Origin: Theristus sp. LFF4_11
Taxonomy: Eukaryota > Nematoda > Chromadorea > Monhysterida > Xyalidae
NCBI GenBank assembly: GCA_030248135.1
Contig: JASANC010004440.1
Coordinates: 1-30,845 of the forward strand
Direction of reading: 5' to 3'
Length of the DNA stretch: 30,845 bases
Under the pieces are notes generated by a model. That model made no database searches. It saw only the letters and a list, made by a program, of their open reading frames with translations, and was not told where the DNA came from. Shown here piece after piece: positions 1 to 8,591 of the stretch (its first letter is position 1; each line of letters opens with the position of its first letter). Position numbers and translations under genes: made by a program.

Positions 1-352
1 GGAAAAGCGCGCTTTATTAGAGCAAACAGCATTCTCTGACGACACAGCAGCAGTGGTTGAGATTTTTCGATGAAATAGGAAATACGGTACCCGAAATGCC
101 ACACTTCTTATCGTGCCAAAGTGCGGCGGTGGTACGTTCAAAATCGATCTGTAATAGAGATGCTTACAACCAAGCTGCTCTATTTTGCGCTCGCTGTGGA
201 AACTCAATTTCGGCCTCAAATGTGGAACACAGAACGCTTTTGCGTTTAGTTTCAAACTGAACACAGCTCATTAGGGTGTGCGAGAGGAAAAAAAGAGAAG
301 CGCAGAACTTGGAACAGAGTTGATGAGATCGTTCAGTGTTCACTGGTGAAAT
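1..352. other. Intergenic sequence, no gene recognised
   Basis: No open frame here shows a recognisable domain. The longest frame (57-260, plus) encodes 67 residues without similarity to a family I know and without splice context. It could be the edge of a gene lying to the left or simple noncoding DNA. Confidence 0.4.
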
Positions 353-565
353 CAGACACGTGCGAACCCGCGGGGTACCTCAGTCACGTTTTTAGCCCGT
401 ACGCATGTGACAGCCAATGTTAAAATGTTGGGTCCGCAAGAACAGATCAAATGAGCAACTGACGTTTCAGCGGGGAATGGTGGGTGGCCCGCAACTCAAA
501 GCCCTTTGCGGGGTTGCCGAGTTCGGGCTCGCCACCAAGGTACCCCGTCGGTTCGCACGGGTCTG
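353..565. mobile_element. Short inverted-repeat-ended element (MITE-like)
   Basis: Positions 353-380 and 538-565 are near-perfect inverted repeats about 28 bp long, with shared blocks CGTGCGAACC and CGGGGTACCT. They enclose about 160 bp without coding potential. This is the layout of a miniature inverted-repeat element. I could not define a clean target-site duplication, so the exact ends and superfamily are open. A stable RNA hairpin or a decayed element are the alternatives. Confidence 0.5.
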
Positions 566-1157
566 CTCTGGGTGAAACACTTACCACGAGCGGTTTTTTA
601 CTCAGAAGGTTGTGCTTGGTCTGGCAACTAAATCAGAAGTAAAGCAATCTTCTTTTTAATGCATAGAGAGAAGGGAGGTGAAAGACAGAAGCAAAACTAA
701 AAAAACGACAAACACCCCAAAATACTCCAAAAAGAAACAAAAGAACAGCTGTGAACAAGAATGAAACTGATTACCGAAGAAAAAAAACTGGAAATAAAAC
801 AGAACACACACGCTTGCGACACAAGTGTGAGTAACCATGGTGTTAACAAAAAATCAATATTTTCCAATAGTGATCTTGACTGATCAACGGACAATGATTG
901 TCTACTTTTCAATCAGCAAGAATTTTTAAAATTTCATCATAAACGCAACATCCAGTACCAAAAATCCACAAAAGCACATCGCATAGCGATATTCAAACAC
1001 CAATTCGCACACTCATTCAGGGCTATCCTGCCTTGCTGCATCAAACTATGCGCTAAGCTAGTCGCTAGATAATCACAAATTCCAACCCAAATTGATACCA
1101 CATTAGCCATATTAGGTCCAGTATTACTCAAAAACCAGCTGCTACAAGAAGCCAATC

Positions 1158-1262
1158 AATCAACGGACACCTCGAATTTTTAGTGCAACGAATCAGTAAT
1201 CAAGAAGAAAAATCAACGGACACCTCGAATTTTTAATACAGCCAATCAGTAATCGGGAAAAT
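1158..1262. repeat. Two-copy direct tandem repeat, period 53 bp
   Basis: The block AATCAACGGACACCTCGAAT begins at 1158 and again at 1211. Both copies continue to a shared ATCAGTAATC, with several substitutions between them. The repeat lies immediately downstream of the tetraspanin stop codon and therefore probably within its 3' UTR. Confidence 0.75.
1232..1237 (-). promoter_or_regulatory. Candidate poly(A) signal (ATTAAA) of the tetraspanin gene
   Basis: The minus strand reads ATTAAA about 46 nt downstream of the tetraspanin TGA. It is the common variant of AATAAA. It lies inside the second copy of the 53-bp repeat; the corresponding position of the first copy is changed and does not keep the hexamer. 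Support is position plus hexamer only. Confidence 0.3.
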
Positions 1263-1282
1263 CTGCTAATTGCAAGTTTTTC

Positions 1283-1723
1283 TCACTTCACCATCCTGAA
1301 AGCCCCAAAACATACCAAGATCACGACCAGCACAATGGCGACCACGCCAACGTAGAGCACGTTGTTCGTTAGCACATGTGCCACTTTGCGGTAGCATCCC
1401 ATCGATGCGATCGACGTGTCGTTCGCCAACGGAATCGGCTCACGTTTCTTCCAGATTTCGGCGCAGTCTGCAAACGAAAAAAACAAAACGGCAAAACGTT
1501 AAACCGCAACGAAAACCAACCGAATTCTTCTGTTTCTTTTTTTTCAATTTTTTTCCAGATCACCGAATGATTTGTTTTGAGAGACTTTGGTGGCTGATTA
1601 CTCGTGGTATGGTCAGGAGAGAGAAACACAGGATTGGTTTGACGTTGACCCCCGTGCAGGGTCTTTCAGCGCAGCAACCTTCAAAAATGAATCTGGAGGC
1701 AGAGAAAAGTCCGAAAAAGTTAT

Positions 1724-1793
<70 letters not shown>

Positions 1794-4392
1794 CGTTTTT
1801 AACATGAACCGCAAGCAACGCACGTACCGCCCACACAGCAGGAATACGGCACCTGATCGGTGTGGTTGACGCCCCACGGAGTGTTCAACCAGTCCGTGTA
1901 ATTCTCGACACCGCAGCATTTCAGCTGAAGACAAAAAAACGTTTGTAGTAAAGCGTCGCCGTTTAAACCAGTCACGATTTTTCACGGAATACAATGCATA
2001 TGCGCAACTTTCAATTGAATGAATGTGTATCGGGATTCTTTGAATTCCATTTTGTACAGCTAAATGCGTGTTTTTTAGCCACTCCGATCCCGTTCATTCA
2101 GCTTTCGCGCATTTTTTTCTGCGAAAAAGTGACAGGTTTAAACAAACATGCTGTGCAAGTTGCGAACAGACAAAAAATAAAAGACTTGCAGGCAAACCGA
2201 ACAATACCACCATGTTGCTATAGAGTGGAAAATTATTTGAGTCCGGGAGAAAATACTGAAAGCTTGTCAAGTCCGGCACCTCAAAAACGTCGGACACATT
2301 TGACGAGGAAACTTCAGATCCGAGATTGACCGAGCAGATGAAACAAACCAAAAAAACAAAACAAAATACGAAAAAAAACGTCAAAAAGAGCGAAACAATC
2401 CGGCAAACAAGCAAAAAAACCACCGGAAACGAACGTGCGACTGAACGTAGTCGAGTTGATCCGTCCACGGCGTGTCCTTCGGTCCGTACTTGTCCAGCGC
2501 CGCCTGTGTGTCGTTCTTGATGAACTCCTCGATGTCGTCGTTGAACAACACTGATGTGACGCCGGCCGAAATCAGCAACACAATCAGCAACAGCACGAAC
2601 ACGCCGAACTGCAAGCGGAGTGAGTGGGACGGTTGCTGGGTGTTGCGATTGGTAGGCGATGTTTTCAGCCACGACTAACCCCCAGGCAGCGTACAGAACG
2701 CCATTCGAGTTTTCTCTGTCATTAAGTGCCTATATACACCCCTTGGCTGGGCTCGATCCCCCGAGCGCACAGACAATAGTCTCACATCACCACCAGGCCA
2801 CGAGGGTGAACACACTGGCGAATTTGGATGATCATTGAAAGTCGTTATGATCTGATGATCGTTTCGTTGTGTTCGGATGATAGGAAATCGCTAGGATCTG
2901 ATGGTCGTTGTGTTCGGATATGAACTCGTGTCAGTGTGTACGCTCAATGCGTGAAATTCAAGTGGTTCGTTCGGTATAGGAGGGCGGAGGGCCACACCAC
3001 TCGTGTCTCTGCATCTGATTGTTGGCCCGTGCGTACAGCGCCTCTTTTGATTCTTCCACGAAATTCTTTCCACTGGTTAGAACTTGTTGGTTAGACAGAA
3101 GGGTAGAATTGAAGTTACTTAGGGTAGATACTGGCTGGAATCCTGCAACTCCGAGTGGTTGGGACTGTAGTAGAGAAGGCGGGCCTGGTTTCATTATTAG
3201 CCAACCAACCAGCGTTCAGGTTGGGTTGGCGACTAAACCGCGTATTTTATCCAAACTCCGTCTCAAATCAATAAAAAACAACAACAACGAAAACACGAGC
3301 AAAAAAACCACGCGTACCAAACAGAGCACGCAGCGATTGACGTTGCACGAGCCGCAACAGGCGAGCAACGAGGCGAGGAAGAAGACGACGCCGATGATGA
3401 CGATGATCACGGCGGGCCAGAGCGTGTAGCGCGCGTGCGGGAACGTGTCGAAGTGCTGGTACGTGCCGATCACCACGCCCGACACCAACCACAGGAACAC
3501 CGCCGCCAGCTGTGAAGCAGCAACAAATACACTCTGCACACAATGATTTTAGCCACAACGTCCGGTCCGGTGAAACTGACTGAATCACCACGAAGATTGC
3601 GAAAGCAATGCAAAAATCGTCAACATTGTGAAAGTGATGTGATGTGCAAGCCGCCATGTTGCAAATTACCAGTACTCAAATCTCGAAAGCCACGCACAGC
3701 TTTATAGTAAAGCCCGATTAACGCTCATCACATTGTCGCGAAACCGGAGTCATTTGAAAAATATGTGCTTTGCAGCGATTCTTAAGCTAGATTTGCAGTG
3801 TATCTATTATTTATTATTTGCGATTGGCTTTGGTTTCCAAAATTGATATTTTCCACAATCCGATAGCTAGTTGGTTCTCAAAATTCAGACTTAACTTTTC
3901 CGTAAGTAAAGTGAGAAAGCGAACGTTTATTGAACTGAACCTGACCTGTTGCACTTGAGCTGTATTCAACTATGGATTTGTATACATACTTAAAAGTGAT
4001 TTTTTTGATTTCTGATCAGAGGTTGCTTGCAATGAGTCGTTGTAGGTTCCTAATCCTAAACCTAATCCTAAGCCAAGCCTTTTTGATAAGGTGAAAATGT
4101 TCAATTTGGTTTTTGCATTTTTTTCTTTCCTGTGTTAAAGGGCAGGGGCCACCGCCACTGCACATGCACCTGTTTTAATAATGATGCATTACGTCAACGA
4201 TGTGCTGAGTAATTTGACTTTGAAGGTCAGTGTGCGAGTGTGAGTGCTTGCTTGATTCGTTGAAGAGAAAACAAAAATGCAGCAACGACGAACTTGAAAA
4301 CCAAACAAGGTAATTATAACAGAAAAACTCACAAAGAAAAAAATGCCCAGCGCTCCAAGTATGGTCCGCGATGTGCACGAACAGACGCCCAT
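1283..4392 (-). CDS. Tetraspanin, complete, 5 exons, 235 aa
   Basis: Exons in order on the minus strand are 4333-4392, 3318-3509, 2435-2608, 1828-1924 and 1283-1467. All have GT..AG junctions (for example donors GTGAGT and GTACGC) and matching phases, giving 708 bp with TGA at 1283-1285. The protein has the four-helix tetraspanin plan. The short N-terminus begins MGVCSC, whose cysteines are likely palmitoylated. TM1 is split by intron 1. TM2 is followed by CCGSC, and TM3 starts FGVFVLLL. A large extracellular loop follows, with CCG, PYSCC, a single C and GC (six cysteines, PxSC type), then TM4 and the tail FRMVK. Family members organise membrane microdomains and partner integrins and proteases; the specific partner here is not predictable. 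The start at 4392 was chosen because MGVCSC is a normal tetraspanin N-terminus in a good ATG context, but the frame stays open upstream to 4497. Intron 4 carries a (CAA)n tract, and introns 1 and 2 carry dispersed repeats. Confidence 0.93.
1728..1794. repeat. (CAA)n microsatellite, about 22 units
   Basis: An uninterrupted CAA/ACA/AAC run lies inside tetraspanin intron 4 (1468-1827). It creates poly-Q, poly-N and poly-L open frames that are artefacts, because the flanking exon junctions place the tract in an intron about 35 bp from the donor of exon 4. Confidence 0.95.
2655..2808 (-). mobile_element. tRNA-derived SINE (family 2), antisense
   Basis: The minus strand carries an A-box-like TGGCCTGGTGG (2790-2800) and a B-box-like GGATCGAGCCC (2749-2759) at tRNA-like spacing. 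An unrelated 3' domain continues to about 2655. That 3' domain recurs at 25550-25599, which argues for a dispersed retroposon rather than a tRNA gene. It lies in tetraspanin intron 2, in the same orientation as the host gene. Confidence 0.65.
3993..4195 (+). repeat. Dispersed repeat with telomere-like TTAGG core, copy 1
   Basis: About 200 bp in tetraspanin intron 1 match, in inverse orientation, 27135-27345 in a DAPK intron. Shared blocks include CGTTGTAGGTTCCTAATCCT, a CCTAA-rich core, AAGCCAAG, and a distal GTGTTAAAG. The two copies are diverged but collinear, showing a mobile or formerly mobile repeat family of unknown class. Confidence 0.7.
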
Positions 4393-4571
4393 GATGGCAA
4401 CAAAAACCACTTGTTTTTCAAGACGGGAATTCACCAACCAACGGCTGATTGATCGATTCTTTTTGATTCGACTCTGGACTGAACGAAGTCTCCTCAAATC
4501 GGTCGCCTTTCGATTTTCTGTTTTTATTTGGATCAGTATTTGCTTGAAGTTTCAGGATTGTTGTTTGTTGT

Positions 4572-4725
4572 TAGTTTAACAAAAACAAATTTAAAAAACC
4601 GAATAAAAATTCCGGTTTAAAAAAAATTCGAAAAAAATTTCCTCACTCACTAAGCTAATATCTAATATGCTCTGAAAACCTTTTGCTTGTGCTCTGGAAA
4701 GTTCAACAAAACTTTCTTTGAGATT
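4572..4725 (-). mobile_element. Degenerate hAT-like MITE fragment
   Basis: Read on the minus strand, this stretch carries the subterminal signature of the 5.9 kb, 7.5 kb and 28.5 kb elements. It has AAAGAAAGTTTTGTTGAACTTT at relaxed identity, then a TTTTCAGAGCATATTAGA-like block and A/T runs. No intact terminal repeat or target duplication is visible, and a LINE remnant starts directly to the right. Confidence 0.45.
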
Positions 4726-4730
4726 ATTAA

Positions 4731-5261
4731 GTGTCGTCTGACTACGACCGCTCCCTACTTCAGGAGGACATAGATGCTATAAATGATTGGATGCAAAGAA
4801 ACAAGCTCAAACTCTCTGTAAACAAAACTGTTTGCTTGCATATTCAATCGCGTCTCAACCCTGGTTTCAAATACTACATAGATGGGAACGAAATTGAGCA
4901 TCAATCAACGGTCAGAGACTTGGGAGTCATCATGGACAGTAATTTAACTTTTAAAGAACACATTACAAGGGTTGTAGCTAAATCAAGAAGTGGTTGTGGG
5001 TTGATGTCTAGATGTCTCAGAGTAAAAACCCAAAATCTTCAGCTGAAACTGTTTAAAACGGTGATTGTTCCAAGATTAACTTTTTGCCCCAGCGTCTGGT
5101 CGCCGTCGTTGATAGGGGACTGCAGAAGAGTAGAATCCGTTCAACGAAGTTTCACCAAATACGTTCAAGGAGTTGATTTAGGTGATAGTTACCAGAAAAG
5201 AATGGACGACCTCGAGCTTGTGTTTGCTTTGCTTCATTTGTGTGCTCGTGCCCGTCAGTGA
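4731..5261 (+). pseudogene. LINE reverse transcriptase remnant (C-terminal part)
   Basis: The 176-codon frame matches the region downstream of the catalytic YADD/FADD box in non-LTR (Jockey/CR1-like) reverse transcriptases. Visible blocks are LQEDIDAINDWM, NKLKLSVNKT, VRDLGVIMDSNLTFKEHI, VWSPS and a VQRSFTK segment. The polymerase N-terminal half and catalytic aspartates are absent. Homology fades after about 5215, where the usual RR..DL motif is replaced by an unrelated tail. This is a 5'-truncated dead copy. It abuts a MITE fragment on its left and is followed by a noncoding stretch ending in a TCAA repeat. Confidence 0.85.
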
Positions 5262-5742
5262 TTCGCTTTGTGTACGTGTGCTGCGACAGCTATGAACTTC
5301 ATGCGATGTGGTTTTTCGTAAACCAGCGATTCGACGAACTCGTAATTTACCAACCAGATTTATTTGTCTTAGTTTTTTTTTCAATCAGCAGTTTCAGTTT
5401 CAGTCTGACTGTCTGAGTCGGATTGTTTTGTTTTGTGTTGTGTTTTGTTTGTTTTGTTTTGTTTTGTAGTGTCGTGTTTTGACTGTGTTGTAGTCTTTGA
5501 GTGTTTGTTTCGGTTGACTTTTTTCCTCAGTTGTGTTGACAAATTAAAATGTTAAAAACCGGACATTTTCATGTCATTTCCTTTCTGATTCCACTTACTT
5601 TGAGGCATTCTGTTGTTTTAACTTTGAGGCGTTTTGTTAGGCTATTGGATCATACAATTGCTTTGTTTTGATTTGCTTTCAAAGAAAACTGGAAATCTGA
5701 GAGCGAAATAAAATCAATCAATCAATCAATCAATCAATTATT
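5262..5742 (+). mobile_element. Probable LINE 3' region with (TCAA)n tail
   Basis: No open frame. A T/G-rich segment (GTTTT repeats near 5430-5465) is followed by AATAAAATC and then about seven TCAA units at 5713-5740. Short tandem tails of this kind terminate many non-LTR retrotransposons. Continuity with the reverse transcriptase remnant is inferred from position and orientation. Confidence 0.5.
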
Positions 5743-5905
5743 ACTTTGAAAAACAGTCAGCCAGCATGGGTTCAACTTTTTCAAACTTTTTTAATCGGTA
5801 TTTTTTTTATCAATTTTGTAAGTATGATAGAAAAAAAACAAATTTTAGCCATCAAAATTGTACTTTCATCTGAAACAGGGGTCAAGATGGTTGGGGGGGG
5901 GGCGT

Positions 5906-7096
5906 TAGGGTTGTTAAAAAAAACAAAAATCGTCATTTTTGTTTTTTTTAAGAAAAAAATTTAAAAAAAAAATTCAAAAATCAAAGTTGTGCTAAATCAA
6001 TCAGGGAGTTCGAAGAACCACATATGATATGCAAGCGCATAGTTGTTCCAGAGCCGAGGGCTTGGGGGGGCCTATATAGATAGCTGGAGCAAATTTTCTA
6101 GATGGATAGATAGCTGGAAAATTTTGGGGGGGGGGGGCCGCGGGGGGGGGGGCATGTGACTTTGGGGGGGGGCCGGTCAAAATTTTGAAATTTGATAGAT
6201 AGATAGCTAAAATGCTAAAAAGCTATAAAAACAGCAAAATAATGCTAAAAATACACTAAAAATCAAGTATACACGCGTATTTTACCTAAAATTAGCGAGA
6301 TTTTCAATAATTACGAGCAAAAATGGTCAATTTTGGTCAAAAATTGATTCATTTTATGTCTTCGAATACAAAAATTTTCAGATAGATAGCTGGCTGAGAA
6401 AATTTTTTTAGATAGATAATAGCTGAGCCGAAAAAACCTGTCTGCTGATAGAGATAGATTCGAAAAATTTTTGGGGAGGGCCGGCCCCCCCCCAGGCCCC
6501 CCCCCCTAGAACAACTATGTGCAAGCGCCTCCGGAATGACTCCCGTATGGCGGAACTTTGGAGATTTTGTTTTGGTGACCTCAATTACCCCTTTTCCAAA
6601 CCGTTACCATGCCTCTTCTAGTGTTTTGACCCCCAAAACGTCACTTATTGTACCCAGCCCAAGTGAAAATACACATACCGGCTTGAAATTCGATCAAATC
6701 TGATGATGTGTCGCGACGGCAGGACACGAAACGGCAACCAGACAACGTAACGATTGCAAACGGAGCAGCTTGGACGCTCAAATTTAGATTGCGAGGCGGA
6801 TCGTCAGCTTATCTGCATCGGAAATGGTAAGCCAACCTTTGGGACGCTCAAAAACTTCATCGCAGATGTTGTATAAGCCTGAAATCAGTCGGTAAAACGG
6901 TCCAAAATCGACTGCTAAAGGTTTTACGAGGTAATATCAAAGAAAATTTTTGTTGAACTTTCGAAAAATTGTGCCAAAATTGAGGTTTTCAGAGCATATT
7001 AGAGAAAAAATTTTCGAATTTTTTTTTTTTAAATCGGCATTTTTGTTTTTTTTTAATCACTTTTTTTTTAATTTTGATTTTTGTTTAACAACCCTA
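5906..7096. mobile_element. hAT-like non-autonomous element A (host of a nested insertion)
   Basis: Terminal inverted repeats TAGGGTTGTTAAA (start 5906; inverse ending 7096) are followed internally by AACAAAAATC on both sides. The flanks GGGGGCGT at 5898-5905 and 7097-7104 form a perfect 8-bp target duplication, the hallmark of hAT transposition. No transposase frame is present. The right subterminal segment 6942-7016 (CTTTCGAAAAATTGTGCC, then TTTTCAGAGCATATTAGAG) is shared with elements at 7501-8583 and 28451-29196. The left half is interrupted by a second element at 6038-6519. Confidence 0.85.
6038..6519. mobile_element. hAT-like MITE nested inside element A
   Basis: It begins CATAGTTGTTC at 6038 and ends with the exact inverse at 6519. 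Flanks TGCAAGCG at 6030-6037 and 6520-6527 are a perfect 8-bp target duplication. Terminal 5'-CA and 8-bp duplication fit hAT. Subterminal G-runs on the left and C-runs on the right extend the inverted repeat imperfectly. The interior is built largely of GATAGATAGCTGG-like microsatellite units with no coding capacity. Its presence inside element A dates it as the younger insertion. Confidence 0.88.
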
Positions 7097-7104
7097 GGGG
7101 GCGT

Positions 7105-7492
7105 TAGGTTAGGGTTCAACAAAGAAAGTAAAAATATAAAAATCCCATTTTAATTATTTTTAATTTGACAAAAAATCCAAAATGCCCAAAGTAGGGTTCG
7201 AAATTTTTTTATCGGGATCAACCGATCAACCGACATGTATCCTGATTGCAATCTAACACTATTTCGCTCATTTAACACCAAAAAATAGATTGTAAAAAAC
7301 TTGATTATCGGTAAACAAAGGTTTGGTAAAATTACGGAAATTTTTATTTTTAGCCGGGAAAATTTCCGGAAATTTCTCTAAAAAATTCTCGTAAAATTTC
7401 CGGAAATTTTTTACGTGCCATCTCTAATTTAAACCTGGGCGACGTCATATGTTGGCGGTTTGTGCGTTTCACGACATGTGTCTTGTCTTGTG
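7105..7492. other. Intergenic, no gene recognised
   Basis: AT-rich spacer between two hAT-like elements, with runs of GGAAATTT-type repeats near 7335-7410. No coding or RNA feature could be supported. Confidence 0.4.
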
Positions 7493-7500
7493 CGCCGACC

Positions 7501-8583
7501 TAGGGTTAGGGGGAAAAAAAAATCCGGATTTTTTTTTTAAATTAAAAAAAAAATTTTTTTTAAAAAAAAAAAAATTTTTTTTACAAGTTAGGTTTGTTCG
7601 AAGCGTCTCGTCGAGCTGAGTTCATCTAGACTATTTTCAGAACGATCCGGAAAACTATAAGAGCGAAAATCGTGTTTTATTGAAATTATGTCCATTTCAT
7701 AGAGGGAAAGTTGCATTTTCAACAGTAAAACAGGACAATTTTCGACGTGTACTTGAATATTGAACCGTTCTCAGTTGTTCCTCTTTAGAAAATTACCAAA
7801 ATTTGACTGTGTTCAAAAATTCCTGTTTGCTGTAGCTAATTCGGCAACCCCTGTCGACCCGGTCGCCCCCCCCCAAGACACTTACTTTCAGGTTCAACCA
7901 GCTATGCTATCTGCCACATAGCGAGAGCCCACTCTTCAAATCATCGTATCGAAAACACGTACCATGATTTCGCGATCACGTTGCGGGCAACTGACAGACG
8001 CAAGTTTAACACGTTAGTTTAGCTCAGCACGCAAGTTTTAACATGTGGCCATGTTATCGGGTATCTGAAAAACGGTCGTGTGATGTGGTATTAACCAACA
8101 TCTCCGCTCCAATTGTTTAACAATATATCGCACAACTCCATTGTAGACCTATAACATACGCCCTCCATTGTAGACCTATAACATACGCCAATCAACAAAA
8201 TATCATGTTCATCTCATGGCCTACCGACTGAAAAAACATGTTCTAAGTTGCAAGAAAACGATTTCTGAAACGATATTTCAATTCAGTTAAGTCATTTCAA
8301 CGCTAAAAATTGACTCTAGAAGTCATCCAAATCGAAAAACATGGAGTACGTCGGTCAAAATGACCAAATAATGACATGTACCTAAGCACACAAAGTTGGG
8401 AAGAAAATTTGGTTTGAACTTTCAAAAAATTATGCCATAAATCGAATTTTCAGAGCAAAGTAGAAGAAAAATTTTTCAAATTTTTTTTTTTAAGTTTGAA
8501 AAAAAAAATCCAAATTTTTTTTTTAAAAAAAAAACGAAAAAAAAATAAAAAAAAAATTTTTTTTTTCAAAGCCCCTAACCCTA
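7501..8583. mobile_element. hAT-like non-autonomous element B
   Basis: Perfect 12-bp terminal inverted repeats TAGGGTTAGGGG open at 7501 and close at 8583. The flanks CGCCGACC at 7493-7500 and 8584-8591 are a perfect 8-bp target duplication. A/T palindromic runs lie just inside both ends. The subterminal block at 8400-8480 matches elements A and C. A 27-bp unit is tandemly duplicated at 8136-8162 and 8163-8189. No transposase is encoded, so mobility would have needed a transposase in trans. Confidence 0.87.
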
Positions 8584-8591
8584 CGCCGACC

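Larger units (their letters stand above)
566..1282. other. Intergenic region / tetraspanin 3' flank
   Basis: AT-rich and purine-rich on the plus strand (roughly 640-830), with no convincing gene. It contains a 53-bp-period tandem duplication around 1158-1262 and the presumed 3' UTR of the tetraspanin gene. Confidence 0.4.

Noticed and set aside
1378..1994. Open frames encoding poly-N, poly-Q or poly-L across the CAA repeat
   Set aside because: The tract lies within tetraspanin intron 4, whose donor (GTACGT) and acceptor join exons that restore the conserved extracellular loop.
2028..2110. Possible small inverted-repeat element (GATCGGG-type ends) with a relative near 17732-17811
   Set aside because: Only short shared blocks such as ACTCCGATCCCGTTC and GTGACAG are visible; boundaries and duplications could not be defined.
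5713..5740. CRISPR-like or satellite array
   Set aside because: It is a 4-bp simple repeat (TCAA), best explained as a LINE tail; no spaced repeats occur anywhere in the window.
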